DNA from: Geosiphon pyriformis
Taxonomy: Eukaryota > Glomeromycota > Glomeromycetes > Archaeosporales > Geosiphonaceae
DNA: 64,000 nucleotides
Direction of reading: 5' to 3'
Assembly: GCA_016748015.1 (NCBI GenBank)
Contig: JAAOMT010000708.1
Span: 137,440-201,439, forward strand
In this document: one piece after another, positions 34,113 to 46,440 of the stretch
Position numbering within the stretch: the stretch's first letter is position 1
Layout: every line of letters begins with the position of its first letter
Program-made: the position numbers and the translations under genes
The notes under the pieces: generated by a model
The model's database searches: none
What the model saw: the letters and a program-made list of their open reading frames with translations, nothing else
Told to the model about the DNA's origin: nothing

Positions 34113-35651
34113 TCATTGTAGCTTTCTGCAATCTTTTTTCCAGTGGCCAGAGATTTCACAATAATGACAATTCTGCGGCTGGTTGTTGGAAAGTGGTGCA
34201 AAGTTATTTTGATTTCGTCTTTGGGGTGGTTGATATCTTTGGGGTTGCTGTTGTTGTTGATTGGTGAAATAGTTTTCAATCTTCTTTGTGAGTTGGTCAA
34301 TTTTTTTCTCAGCTGCTGAGCTGGTTTCTCCAATTGCCAAATTTACAAGTTTTGTGCAATTGGCCTCTTCCATGGCCATTTCATATCTTTTCACATACTG
34401 TATGGCAGAGTTTAAATCTTCTGGCGCATGTGGGCGAACCTTTTTAATTAGTTTATCTTTTAGACCAGCAATAAATTGATCCAAGATTTGAGCATTGGAA
34501 TAATAATTGTTTGTTTCAAGTTGGTGAATTTGTCTGAGAAGTTTGTTGAATTTCCCAATATAAGTCATAACAGATTCGGAGGATTCTTGTTTGATATTTT
34601 GAAAACGATTGCAAAAGGTAATGGAGTTATTATTGTTAGTGAACTGTTCAAGGAAGGCTGCTTTGAAAGCATTCCAATCATTGAATAGGGCAGCCAAGTT
34701 TTCAAACCATTCTTCTGCTGTTCCTTTGAGAAAGTAGAGAATTGTTCTTAACATTCTGACAGCATTCCATCCATTTGCATCTTCAGCTTTAATAACTTGG
34801 TCGAGCCATTCTTGAGGACTGGTTTCAATGTTTTCTCCATTAAATTCAGGGATTTTTGTGATGTATGTTGTTATTTCGTCTTCTTCATTCTTACTGTCTA
34901 TTGATTCTTCCTCAGATATTTCAGGTTCATTTTCTTCGTTTGCTGCTGTCTCAGAGTGTTTACTTTGATTTTCAGCTAGAAAGTCAAGAAGATTGGAACT
35001 AGTTTGAAGGGGTTCTTGTTGTCTAATGGGACTTCTGAGTGATGTAAAATCTTCTGGTCTTGCAAATTGATTCAAGGATGAATTAGGTATTTGTGTTTGT
35101 GCAAGTGAAGCTGGAAAAGGTGTGATAGTAAGTGGAAGTTTTGAACTGGTTCCTTGTTCAGGTGTTTGTAAATGGTTGGCAGTTGTTTTTGGTAGTGTTG
35201 GAGTATTTGGGGTGGTTTTTGAGTATTGCTTCAATTTGTTTTTGCCTTTGTTGCTTGTTTCTGTTTTCAATTCAAAATCAATAATGTATTGAGACTGCAC
35301 TGGATATGTTTCTTCACAGTATTTGATAATGTTAAAATTAAGTTTATGAAAGTAAGTGACAAGTGTTTCACTGTTAAGGTCTTTAGTTCTCAACTGTGAA
35401 TAGTGTGCTAAATTATTGTAAAGGTTGCTTCTAACTTCTGAGATATTGTAATTTCCAAAAAGATAATTGTTGATGCGGTTTTCAATGTATTGGTATACTG
35501 ATTTCTTAACAACTTCAATTCCGTCTGGAATGTTGAATCTTTGCTTGCAGTAGGTGTAAATTGACTGGTAATACTCTAGAGTTGTTGTGTTTGGTGTGGT
35601 CACTACTTTGAAGTTGTTTTTTGCTGTGTTGTTTCCGTGGGAGAGCACCAA
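34113..35651 (-). CDS. Element D Gag (capsid plus CCHC knuckle)
   Basis: The longest intact frame in the repeat block, about 512 codons. N-terminal domain (YYQSIYTYCKQRFNIPDGI), a Ser/Gln/Glu-rich linker, a retrotransposon capsid domain (EFNGENIETSPQEWLDQVIKAE; GTAEEWFENLAALFNDW; FNKLLRQIHQLE) and a C-terminal zinc knuckle CHYCEISGHWKKDC (C-x2-C-x4-H-x4-C). A TAG follows, probably a mutated sense codon because Pro/Gln/Tyr-rich linker continues in the same frame. The frame runs back through the primer-binding site with no ATG near the start; the first coordinate marks a TTG. Confidence 0.9.
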   Translation of the reverse strand: MVLSHGNNTAKNNFKVVTTPNTTTLEYYQSIYTYCKQRFNIPDGIEVVKKSVYQYIENRINNYLFGNYNISEVRSNLYNNLAHYSQLRTKDLNSETLVTYFHKLNFNIIKYCEETYPVQSQYIIDFELKTETSNKGKNKLKQYSKTTPNTPTLPKTTANHLQTPEQGTSSKLPLTITPFPASLAQTQIPNSSLNQFARPEDFTSLRSPIRQQEPLQTSSNLLDFLAENQSKHSETAANEENEPEISEEESIDSKNEEDEITTYITKIPEFNGENIETSPQEWLDQVIKAEDANGWNAVRMLRTILYFLKGTAEEWFENLAALFNDWNAFKAAFLEQFTNNNNSITFCNRFQNIKQESSESVMTYIGKFNKLLRQIHQLETNNYYSNAQILDQFIAGLKDKLIKKVRPHAPEDLNSAIQYVKRYEMAMEEANCTKLVNLAIGETSSAAEKKIDQLTKKIENYFTNQQQQQPQRYQPPQRRNQNNFAPLSNNQPQNCHYCEISGHWKKDCRKLQ

Positions 35652-35652
35652 A
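35635..35652 (-). promoter_or_regulatory. Primer-binding site of element D
   Basis: On the minus strand TTTGGTGCTCTCCCACGG directly follows the LTR end CCGGTAACA. The first 12 nt are shared with the other elements; the rest differs. Confidence 0.72.
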
Positions 35653-36630
35653 TGTTACCGGAGGTTTTTGGTCTCTTCTCTTAAATGTTGTCGATACTTG
35701 TTTGCTGTGAATTCATGTTTTCTGGATGTGGTTGAACCTCCAGTAACTGAATTTATCTTCAAATTATCTCTTATAATTTGAACTGCTGGGCTTATAAGTG
35801 GAATGGCCAATTCCTTGCCAGTTACTTTATGTAGTTACATTGTAGTAAATGTCAACTCTTTCCCAAGAATTGCTTGTCTGGAAGCTCACTAAAAATGTGT
35901 AGTTACTTTGCTGTGAAAGTCAACTCTTCTACAGGAATCTCATCTGTAGGCTACTCTAATGATTGTAATAAGAAAATAAAAGAAAAATAAAAGAAATGTA
36001 AAAGAAATAGAATTCTGTCAAGGGAAACGTTTTTTATCCAGGCCTGGAGTTACTAACAGTTTATTGAAATTGGTAGCTAATCAATTTCAAAACATTAGTT
36101 GGGTTTTGAGGATTTTCCAAGTGCAATAATTAAAGAATTTGGTTTTTCAAATTATTTGATATTTATTTCTTTTTGTGTGTATAAAAATGGTTCTGAGTGA
36201 TAATCTAAAATAAGATATATTTTCTCGAAGAGAAAAGCTCTTCTTTTATACAACTTGTTGTAACACTATTCTATGAACTTGAACTTTGCTATTTTCTACA
36301 ATTTCACTGAACTAAAGATACATTTCAGCGAACTACAAGTTATTTCTGCGAACTATTAGATATTTCGGTAAACTATTAATTATTTTGGTGAATTTCTACA
36401 AATTTCGGTGAACTTTTGAATGTTACATAGTTTGGGGTATTGCATGATTGATCATCGCAATTAGGTTACATTTGTGTTGTGTACAATTTGGGTTATTAAT
36501 TAAATGATAATTTTGGACATTTTTGCTAATGTAATAAGTAATAATTTGAAATGATAATATATGCTAATTAATGATAGGAATTATAAGATAATTTCATGCT
36601 AAATAATATTTCTAATTTCATCTGGTAACA
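35653..36630 (-). repeat. 5' LTR of element D (family 4)
   Basis: 978 bp. On the minus strand it begins TGTTACCAGATG and ends CCTCCGGTAACA, with canonical TG...CA ends. It holds six ~20-bp repeats of the type ATTTCGGTGAACTATTAGAT (plus-strand sense) at 36300-36420 and a TATAAAAG box. Confidence 0.92.
36243..36250 (-). promoter_or_regulatory. TATA box in LTR family 4
   Basis: TATAAAAG on the minus strand, about 45 nt downstream of the 20-bp repeat array; equivalent TATAAAAA occurs at 25261 in the other family 4 LTR. Confidence 0.6.
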
Positions 36631-36994
36631 ACATGAAATGAGATAGCTGTTTCCATAAGTTACACCATTGAGTTTTTTATAATTAACACAAAAGTGGATT
36701 TTTTCATTTTTCTTATGGACTAGTACCACTGGTGACCACCATAAACTTATTAATAGTTAAATTAACTTGTTATCCAACATTCTGTTGATTTTTTGTTGAA
36801 TAATCTTATGACTAGCTAATGGCACTTAATATGCTTTTTGTTTAATTGGTATTGTATCTATTGGAGTGGATCTAAGTTTCCCAAGTTCATTTGTTCTAAT
36901 TGTTCTGATTAGAGCAAATAACATTCTTCTCATCTATATATTATTTGTGATGTTATGTTTATATATCTATACAGTTGTAAAAAATTTGGAATAG

Positions 36995-38240
36995 TGCTTG
37001 GTGGTTGGTTTTTGACTTTAGTGCTTAAATATTCAATGATGGTTATTTTTTGGTATTTCGAAAATCTTTTCAGTTGTATTGTAAATAAGAATTTTGATGT
37101 GTTTAAAGCTTTTGGCTAGTATGTAAAGATTGGTGATTCCAATTTTTCCTGATTTACAAATAATAACTTCTACTTCAAAAATTTGAGCTTGATCTTTTAC
37201 TTTACTTTCTATGACTAACATGTACTAATTATATGGTGGGATGAAAATTAATTGATAGGTGAAGATAATTTCTCTTTTATCAACAACTTTTTTTTAGCCA
37301 TGTTGACTGGTATGTCTATTCTATTTGTGAATTCAAATCTATTTATTCCTCTTGCTGTCATCCCTAATTCTTCTTTATTTTTTACTGATACTAGCTAAGC
37401 TATTTTAACCAGAAATAGGAATATTGTTTGTGCTATCTTTTCATTTAGTTTAATAATATATTCTTTTTTCGAGTCATTTTGTAACATTGCAATAATATTT
37501 CTTACATATTTTGCATCAATTATTTTTTCATTAATGTTGATTTTTTTTTTCACTAAACTACTTTTAAATGCTAATTAAACTATTGTTGTTGCTGGAATCT
37601 TTAATGCTACTTTGAAATTAATGCATGTACATGAATGTGGTTCTAATTTGATGATATTTTTCTCTAAATATCTAAAATTAAATTTGGCATCAGTATTATA
37701 TACACATTCTGGCATAATGTCTTTATCATTATTGCTAAACCATTTCAGTTCTTGTTTCTTTGTAAGATTAAAAAATGCAATATATTGTTCTGAGTTTGAA
37801 TTAAAATCTGAATTATTGTTATTGGTATTGCTATTTTGGACTGAACTGAAACTATTGTTTTTATTGTTGTCATCAAAATTTGAATCAGGATTGAATTTCA
37901 ATTTCAATGTATAGCTATTAATTGGTTTTTCCTCTTTGGGGATTGAATAGATCATTCATGATAGTGGATTGTAAATAAAGTTACACTCATTACAATACTG
38001 AAAGTTACATAGTATTAAACAGTGGTCACAAAGATGAGTATTAAGTTGTTTTAAACATTGTTTCTGCTTCTCTTTAGTGAGTGTTATTTCTTGGTAGTGT
38101 TTATGGAATTGTTCAGAATCTATTACATCAAAAATAATATCTGGATTTGGAACCCAAATGATTTCTTCCAGTTTTGGTAAGTTGTTTTTGATTATTTTGA
38201 TTTTTTCTGGCATCATATCTTCAATTTTGGCAATTGTCAT
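36995..38240 (-). pseudogene. Element C dUTPase region
   Basis: From 38240 down: linker and LCDHCLILCNFQYCNECNF Cys cluster, an Asn/Ser-rich stretch, then dUTPase with DAKFNFRYLEKN (motif 1), a decayed motif 2, KIIDAKYVRNIIAML (motif 3 with Asp kept) and EKIAQTIFLFL (motif 4), and the downstream linker (SKVKDQAQIFEVEVIICKSG) shared with A. Stops at about 37957, 37573 and beyond. Confidence 0.8.
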
Positions 38241-38349
38241 TTTCTATATTTTATTGTTATTATGTGGACAACTGTCCAAATGTTTTACAGTTTTTCTTTA
38301 TGCAATATCTATAAACATTTTTTTTCTTACTCAGTTGCTAATCAGAATC

Positions 38350-39430
38350 ATGTATTAACACAATTTGTCATATATTCTTCTATGACCAGAAATGTTATTT
38401 CATATTTCTTTATTTAGAAGAGTTTCCTTACAAGCAAGGCATGATTTAATGTCCCATTTTTTTTGTTTTTTTGGTTGTCCAAAGTGTTCAAGGATGCATG
38501 AATAGCAGTAGTATTTTGTGACTATTGGTCATTCCTTATTATCACTACAACATGCGTTCATTGACAACAATTTCTTGCCACAATTAATACATATCAGTTT
38601 AGATCAATAGTAGATTGAGTTAGAGCAATTGGTAGTGTATGGCATATAAATAAAAGTTGTCTCTCTCTTTTTTTTTTCCTCTCATGTAGGCACTGGTGAT
38701 AAGCTATTGTGGTCATTATCAGTCCACAAGACTTGGTAGGCTTTTTAAGTAAGTCTTTTTTTCTTTTCTTTCAATTTGATTAGTGGGGCTTGAGTGGTGT
38801 TAGTTGGTCTGAAATAACTATATATGGCTGATATTCTAATGTACTGACTATTTTGGCTGAATTGCAATTTTTGAGTGGTTTAGTCAAATACAGCATTTGT
38901 CTTGGACAACCAATTATTACCAACTAGAGCTTGATATTAAGTGGCTTCCATAATAAGAACTTTGATTGGTATATTAATGCTGTTAACTTTGATTGGAAAG
39001 TCATTGATTTCATTGATTGGAGTCTTGATGGCTCTATTAGCAGTAATAATTTTGGCACTAGCAGTGTGATTAACTTGGTAACTTAATTGGTTTATGAGTT
39101 GCTTGATGATAATGCTGTCTGCTGAACTATTGTTTAGGATTAGTTTAATGAGCTAACCATCAATCTTGGCATTAGTGTACATTGCAGTAATGAGTTTTGT
39201 GTCTAGAGCAGCTCTACTGAATAATGAAGTTATTGAGGATTCCTCAAGTTTAAAGAGAAAAATTGTGGCTAGTAATTTGTTATTAGTGACAGTTGCTAGA
39301 AGTATGTTGTTGATGAATAGTTGAGATTGATTGGGTTTCTGGTTGTTGAGTTTAATGTCTTTTGGGATAACTAAGAGACTTAAATAGTGTTGGGTGGTTG
39401 AGTATTGGGCATAGCTAGTTTCCAAATTTT
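38350..39430 (-). pseudogene. Element C protease and Cys-rich accessory region
   Basis: Minus reading includes LSLLVIPKDIKLNNQKP (39425-39310), SSITSLFSRAALDTKLITAMYTNAKIDG before the protease active site, where LILNNSSADSIII has lost the Asp-Ser-Gly, then a lysine-rich linker and the ICINCGKKLLSMNAC motif near 38550-38595 with YYCYSCILEHFG after it. Confidence 0.7.
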
Positions 39431-39849
39431 GCTGTCAAGATCCCAATAGTTGAGCAGTTGAACTGAAGATTGGTTAATATATTATTATCATTAATTGTCA
39501 ATTCTGTTAGATCTGAGTAGTTTTCAGTTTTTAACTTCCATAATAAAGTAGGTTTTGGGACTGAGTTTGAATTGGTTGAAGCTAATAAATTAGCTGGGGT
39601 TGGGGCAGCTGATAGATTACTGGTACTGGATTTTAATAGATTGGTGCTTGATATATTGGCTGCATTATTTGGAAGTAATAAGGCTGAGATAGATATTGTT
39701 CAAATAATTGATTATTGTCATAATTCTAAGTTTGAAATCAGTAATTGGGATTTTGATACTGATTTTCTGATTATTGATTATTTAACCATTTGCAATATTC
39801 AATTTGCAAATGTTCTTGTTTATTACAATAGTGACAATTTCACATTTTT

Positions 39850-41480
39850 TGTTATCACAGTTGATTGATTAATAATGATAGATGCATTTGGTTTTGAATA
39901 CTATTTGAGTTCTCTAGATTATTACAATATTGTGGTGGTTGATAAATTGTCTAATTGGTAGCTAAGTATTCTTCTAATTTCTGATTAATGAATTCAGTTA
40001 ATTGTTTCAGTTTCAAATCCAAGTCAAATGATCCATTCATTACTAGATTAATAACTTGGATATGGTTAGCTTCTAATTCAGCAGATTCTAAATTTCTGGT
40101 GTGGTTAATGGCATCTTGAAATGTAGCTGGGTGTAGTAGATGTACACATTGTAATAAGCTGCTGCATAGTCTGCAGATAAACTGATTCAAAATCTGAAAT
40201 ACCATAAAGTAGTTCATGTCAATAGCTTGAATTTAATGCAAATTTTAATGGAAATGTTCTAAGTAAGTGGTAACCACTTTAGTGTTTTCTTGTTTGATAG
40301 TAGTAAAATTAGTTACCAAGCAATTGATGCTGTTATAATTACTGAAATATTGTAGAAACACGACTTTGAATATGTTAAAATCTTGTAATTTGTTTATAAA
40401 ATTTTGGTACCAAAAATCAGTGGTGTCTTGTAGAAAGTACAAGATGGCTTACATTGCTCTGGCATTATTTTAGTTGTTGATGGTTATTGTTTTGGCTATG
40501 TTATTGAGCCAAACTTGGGTGTTTTTTTTTTGCCAGTGAATTTTTTTAATTTGGCAATTGGTACATAGACCATTGGAGCTATGATTGGTTATTAAATTGG
40601 TTGTTGCAGTGGTGGTTAAAGTTGTAGTTGTGGTGATGTGGCAACTGGTGGTAGATTGATCATAATTACTGGAGGTAAGTTTTGCTGATTAATAATATTA
40701 GAGTTTAGATTGTTCTGATTTTGTAAAGTTGGAACAATTGGAGTTTGAGTTTCTGGGTTTTCTGGAATCAGGTTTTAATAGTTGAATTCCTAATCTTCAT
40801 TTTTTTTTTCTTCTGATTTTGTTATTTCCCAAGAACTTACAGTTCTGAAATCTGGTTGAAATGGTGGTAATTGAAATTCTGATGACATTGGTAATTGTAA
40901 ATTAAACCTTTCAAAATAATTACCATAGGTTTTCAATAATTTTGCTTTCTTTTATTTACTTTGAAATAAAAGTTGGGCTAATGCTGTTTTCATGATTAAT
41001 GTGGACATGTCAGTTGATGAAATATTAATAATACTTCTGGATATATAGTAATATGATGGATTAGTTGGTGATTCAACTCTTGTTTTCTTTCAAGTAAGTG
41101 GTTATATTCTCTGAAGTGTTACTGCTGATGTTTGTAGTTTTTTTTTGCTCTTGTTTGTATAGGTAATTAGATATCTTTGTTGAGTGTGATTTTCAATTTT
41201 TTGATTGATTTTAATAATAATAAATGCAAAATTATAATTTACTGATAGGCTGGTGTTTTAAATTAATTTGTTGTAAAAATTTCCTCTTGCTGATTTGATA
41301 TCTACTGGTGCTCCTAGGAAATAAGAAATCTTCTCATTAATATAGAAATTAAAGACTGATTTTGCTAATAGGTGATTGCTAATTAATCTCAAATGTTAAC
41401 AGTAATATTGAAATAAGAATTTGGCAAATTTTAAATAATTTGTCCCTATTCTTTCTAATTCTGCCACTTTTAGATGGTTG
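39850..41480 (-). pseudogene. Element C gag
   Basis: Capsid-like blocks FLQDTTDFWYQNFINKLQDFNIFKVVFLQYFSN (40440-40340) and QILNQFICRLCSSLLQCVHLLHPATFQDAINHTRNLESAELEA-type helices (40200-40050), in short runs broken by stops, then a CHYCNKQEHLQ zinc knuckle near 39820-39850. Related to the gag of A and E. Confidence 0.72.
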
Positions 41481-41529
41481 TTGTTAATGCTGGTTTTCTG
41501 TAGAATTATACTTTACAAGAAGCACCAAA

Positions 41530-42389
41530 TATTATAGGTAATTATTTGGAGTCTCAAATCAAATAATAAACCCATAACTTGGTACTTAAAAACTGTTACA
41601 ATTGATATTATCTAAAGGTTTTGGTTGAGTTTTTTATATAATAGACAGAGATTTAAATGTTGTTTTATCTGTAGCTTCCCAGAATTGCAATTTCATCAAA
41701 TTTTTTTCTTTAGTATAATGGCTGGTTTATTCTAACAGTCATGCTCTTTTGGTAAGCTATTTGTAAATTCTTTAATTGTTATACCCTTTCTTTGAGGTCT
41801 TTTATCAAACTATCTTTGATGTCAATAACTTAGTGCTTAATCTCTTTAATCAGTTAGCAACACAACAAAAAAAAATAAAAGAAAAATAAAATAAAAATAA
41901 AGAAAAAAAAATAAGCCAAGGCAAGTAAGTTAGTATTCTGTCAATAGTCATAATTAAGAGCTATTGTTCTAGTATGATTAGGTATTGAATATTATCAATA
42001 TGTAGTGTTGATAATAGAAAGAGTAATTTGAATGGTAAATAGTTATTTTATTAATATTGATAATTCTATTTTGCAAAATCTTGGTAGTGATTCTATCTGG
42101 AAAATTTTGTTCTTTCTGCTTCTAATGTTCTTGCTATATATACATAATTTGGGTTTTACAAGATTGCTTACATTCCTGAGCAATGTGTTATAATTTCTTA
42201 AGCAATGCTTATATTGTTAAGCAATATGTCTTAATTTTCTAACATTGCTCTACATTGCTGAACAATGTGTCATAATTCTTGACAATGCTTCACATTGCTA
42301 AGCAATGTGCTCATGTATTAACTACTTTTTCTTATTGGTCTATCTGTTTTTTTTACTATTTTTTTGTATGTTCTTTTCTATAAGTAATA
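41530..42389 (-). repeat. 5' LTR of element C (LTR family 3)
   Basis: 860 bp; on the minus strand it starts TATTACTTATAGAAAAG and ends TAATTACCTATAATA. It includes a palindrome array on ACATTGCTNAGCAATGT (42165-42310), with a perfect 19-bp palindrome at 42291-42309. It shares its ends with family 1 but has a different array. The adjoining 4 bp at 42390-42393 are ATGT. Confidence 0.85.
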
Positions 42390-45355
42390 ATGTATTTGGT
42401 ATTATATACCACTTTTATAAAGTGAAAAAAAGCTTGGATTTCTATAATACCAAAATTACATAATTGGAAAAAGATACTTATAAATACTAGGCTAATAGTT
42501 TTAATTGAAACAGTTCACAAAATCCTTTTTAAAATACTCTTAAATAAAATTTTCTTGGTCTGTAGTAAATTTAATGTTTTATACAGTAATAATTTTTTAG
42601 GTCTAAAAGATACATTCATTCAAATTCCAATTTTTATTATAAGTTCTATTATTGAAAATGCTTTAGAGAAAGGCAGAAAATTGTAACTGGTTTTTCAAGA
42701 TATGCACAAAGCATATAATTCTGTTAGATAATATTATTTGCAGAATAGTTTAAATAGAATCAAGATATGTCCTTATTTTATTAGGTTTTTTGAAAACATT
42801 TATAATAATAAGATCAATTGAATAATAACAGATTTTGGGTTTGCAAATGGGTATACTGTTCATAATAGTTTGGATTAAGAAAAGGTTTTTTCATCTTTGA
42901 TGTAGAGAATTTTTTATGATCCTCTGCTGTATAAAGTTAAAAAGCATAATAGTTTGTGTGACTACAGATTAAATATTAAGTTTATTACAAAAACTGGCAA
43001 GTAAGATCTCAAAAGTGGCATAACATTTTTTTTAATGGCAGAAATTTTCATGAATAATATGATCTGGATCAAAAATAACATATTTACTATTCAACATATT
43101 TTAGACATTGTGAGTGAATTTTTTGTTATCAATGACATTTCAATCAACACTAAAAAAACATTTGCCATTTTCATCAATTAAAAAGCAGTGGTTTCCAATT
43201 TATCAATAAATGGTTTAAATATTTTTATAGTAAAAAAGGATAAGATTCATAAATACTTAAGTATTTTTTCGTCCACAAATGATTTTTCTAAATCAAATCT
43301 TGCCAAAATTTATTCAGATGTTAAATTTTTCACAAATCTGGTTTTGAAAAAAACTGTATTAAATAAGCAATTTTTATATTTGGTGTTTGCTATTTTCTAA
43401 TCTATAGTTGGTTATAGACTATAATTTAATTATGCTTCAGTAAATGCATGTGAAAAATGAAACAAATTATTAAAAAAAAAATTGAAGCTTAAGACTAATT
43501 TGTCTAAAAACTTTCCTAATAAGACTATTTTTTATTCCAAATTTTAGGGTTTTAAATATTTCAGACAGATACAGACGAATTTGATGACTAATTTAATCAT
43601 TTTTGCTAATTTGGGAGAAAGAAGAGAAGAGATTCTTAGCAGATTATTTGATCATAAAGCTATGAATTTGCAAATCACTAATTGAATACTTCAGCACTCT
43701 TTTAATTTTCCAGTCACATTGTCAATTAATCTAATGAACTGCTTTTTGGTAGATGAAACTATTACTCTGGTGTTGTGTAGTTTGTTTTTGGAAAACAATC
43801 TTCCAAATGTTTTTTGGGCTGATGGTAATATTATTATTGTTAATGTCCTGGATTTAGATTGTTATATTAATATAGTAAAATTTTTGAAAAGATTTGGCAT
43901 CACTTTTGCTAACCAACTTCTGGATTATTGTAATGTTTGCTTTACATAAAACACATTTTACAGATGGAAGAAACTTGATCTTAGAGATTCTGTTTCTGAT
44001 TGGTTCAGCTTGCTTATTATGTTTATTAAGAGTAATAGTCTGGCCAGTTATAATGTTCTGGCTTCTTATCCTGTACCTGTTGGCCAATTATGTGACTTTG
44101 AATTTGCCAAAAAGTGTTTGCTAAAAAATAGAGCAAAAAAAGTAATTGTCTATATAGATAGTTCAATTAAAAACTTTGGTTCTGTTAATACTTGTGATAG
44201 CACAACTGCATATTTTTTAGACATTAATATGAATATTGGAATTAAGATGAATGGTTTGTTTTCTTTAACTCTAGTAAAACTACAGACTATTGCACTTGTA
44301 CTAAATTGTATTTTTATGTTTAACTTAGTTATGTTGTTTATTGATAGTCAAATATCTTTAGATATTTGTGCTTCAAATATGAAATATGCTGGTTCTAACT
44401 TTTGTGACAAATACTGGATTAAAAAAGAGCACATTTATTAAACTGTTTTATCAAAAAATTTATTAGTCAATTGGAATAAAATTAAAAGTTATTTTAATGT
44501 TATTGGTAATAAGCATGTAGACTTTTTTGCCAATACAGTCATTATGTCTGATTTTACTATGCCTGTCAAAGTATTATACTGTTTTTTTGCTATCAAAAAT
44601 AGATCAATTTCTAAAAATGCACATCATCTTATTAGATAGATATTTAATGCTATTGGTTTCATTGGCTAAAAGTTTAAATGTGCTGTTAGTACTATTAATT
44701 TGACATTTTGTAATCTCTTCAATATGCACAGAACATTTGCCATGTGGTATCTTAATAATCATATTAAGTCTGATTTTACCAGCTTTGTATTTACAGTACT
44801 TAGATTTTACTTCATGAAGATCATATATTATTGTTTGTTTGTGGTTAAAAGAAAGAAACTCTATAATTCTAATTATTTTAGTGTGTTATACATTCAATAT
44901 GGGCTGATTAAAAACTTTGATTATACATTTTCATGTATTTATAACATTTGTATTAGAAAAAATCTGATTTTAAACATTATTCAAAAGTAAATTAATTTGC
45001 TAAGTGTTTGTGCTACTGATTGTAAGATAATCTGATTTATGTGTGAAGGAAAAATTTTTGACTGCTTGTATATATCTTTGGCTAAAGGCTTTGTATTGAA
45101 AAAATAAGTAGCTAAGATGGTGTGTTTACTGAGTGCTGGGTCTAATAGTAGTATAATGCTTATTGATTTGATTAGAAGTTTTGCCAAAAGTCACAAAACT
45201 GCCATTTGGTTGCTAAACATACAACTGAAAATACATTATAAAAAGCATAATTTTTTGTTCTATGATGAGTTAATTGTTCTTTCTATTTCAAATTTGTCAT
45301 TCTTATAGACTTTTAAAATGATTCATAACTTTGGTATTAGGTTAAGTATACATGT
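42390..45355 (+). mobile_element. Decayed LINE (non-LTR retrotransposon), 5'-truncated, main part
   Basis: Plus-strand reading gives LINE-type RT (LVFQDMHKAYNSV at about 42685-42720; TDFGFANGYTVHNSLDQEKVFSSLMQRIFYDPLL at 42830-42930, a segment typical of glomeromycotan LINEs), a thumb-like region, RNase H (44140-44520: VIVYIDSSIKNFGSVN; LFIDSQISLDIC; HVDFFANTVI) and a C-terminal region to 45330. No endonuclease region is visible. It is split by element B' at 45355 and continues at 55459. Many stops. Confidence 0.85.
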
Positions 45356-46392
45356 TATTACCTGAATAGAAAAACTGATTCAAAGTTATAAAAAAACATG
45401 ACCAAAATGTAACATAACACACAGTAACACACAATAACGTTGAATAATATATTATAACTTAGAATAATACAGAATAATGTATTATAATGTGGAATAACAC
45501 AGAATAACATGTAATAATACCAGATAACATGTTATAACAGAGAATAACTAAGAATAACATAAAAGAACAAAGCAATAACAAAAATAGCAAAGCAATAATT
45601 AGCAATAACAAAACAATTAAAAACAATCCTGTAAAACCAAAAGAATATATAAAAGCAAGTAGTTATAAAAATTAGAAAGAGACATCTAGATATGAACTAC
45701 TAGATAAGAATCAAATATTCTTATCTCTTCTATCATTTATTCTATTCCATTTTTATTTTCTGAAATAAATTGATTATTGAGAAATCAGAATCACAAATTT
45801 ATGTTCTCAAACTTTGTGGACTTTACATGAATTAACCATTGTTTTGTACTTTTGTTCTAGAACAAATGCTCTTAGCATAATTGCTTTGAACTATTAATGA
45901 TTTGAACCAATCACTCTTGATCACAGTAATTGACAATACTAATTCTTTTCTTTCTTTTATTTCTTTTCTTTTTATTTTTTTTCTATTCTTTTCTTTATTC
46001 TTTTGTGAAGTAACAACATAGTAAAATTGACTGTCTGAGAATAGACTTTGTAATAGCCTGGTAAAAAAAAGAGACTCTCTCTAAGTTTTGGATATTAATA
46101 TTATCTTGTTAGCTTACCAGAAGAGCAAAAAAACAATGCCAAATCCTAACAACTGTGTTTGTTAGCTCAGAGAAAAAAGCTCACTTTTATAAGAAGTTGC
46201 AATCAGTAAAAACCAAAACTCTGTGTCTTATAACCAAAAAACTCAATGGGTAAATTTACAACCAGTAAAATAAGATCTTTAAAGACTGATAATCAAAGAT
46301 TAAGCCACCAGTATTACATGAAACACAAATTACTAATAATTGAAAATACCAAATGTTACTATTTTCTTACCCAACCAAGTTTACTCATAACA
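45356..46392 (+). repeat. 5' LTR of element B' (LTR family 2)
   Basis: 1037 bp with palindromic array (45410-45560), TATAAAAG at 45648-45655 and a C/T tract near 45945-46005. The PBS TTTGGTGCTTTCTGTAAGG follows at 46393. Confidence 0.9.
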
Positions 46393-46440
46393 TTTGGTGC
46401 TTTCTGTAAGGTTATAAATCCACAAAGACAAAGCACCCCA

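Larger units (their letters stand above)
27494..36630 (-). mobile_element. Element D: least decayed dUTPase-bearing Ty3/gypsy-like element
   Basis: Inserted into element C RT. LTRs of family 4 lie at 35653-36630 (5') and from 27494 (3', cut by an assembly gap). ACAT at 27490-27493 and at 36631-36634 is the target duplication; removing D restores the element C RT frame across the site. The 481 comparable LTR bases differ at 10 sites, all transitions, so it is the youngest measurable insertion. Gag is one open frame of about 512 codons; pol has few stops but several catalytic Asp-to-Asn changes. Confidence 0.92.
36631..42389 (-). mobile_element. Element C, 5' part (LTR, gag, protease, dUTPase, RT start), minus strand
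   Basis: Right half of element C. From high to low: LTR (42389-41530), PBS (41529-41511), gag (about 41480-39850), protease, Cys-rich region, dUTPase, and RT N-terminus (36930-36635; LVHKKNEKIHFCVNYKKLN) up to the element D insertion. Strong AT drift and many stops. Confidence 0.82.

Noticed and set aside
33960-34333. Programmed +1 gag-pol frameshift in element D (220-nt frame overlap)
   Set aside because: The Pro/Gln/Tyr-rich linker continues in the gag frame past the TAG and then switches frame mid-linker near 33985. Gag and protease share one frame in B, so a stop mutation plus an indel is simpler.
42165-42310. CRISPR-like spaced palindromic repeats
   Set aside because: Units lack uniform length and unique spacers, lie at a fixed place in LTRs and the host is eukaryotic.
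44700-44990. Independent membrane protein gene (96 aa, Phe/Tyr-rich)
   Set aside because: Lies colinear within the LINE reading after RNase H; AT drift makes it appear hydrophobic.
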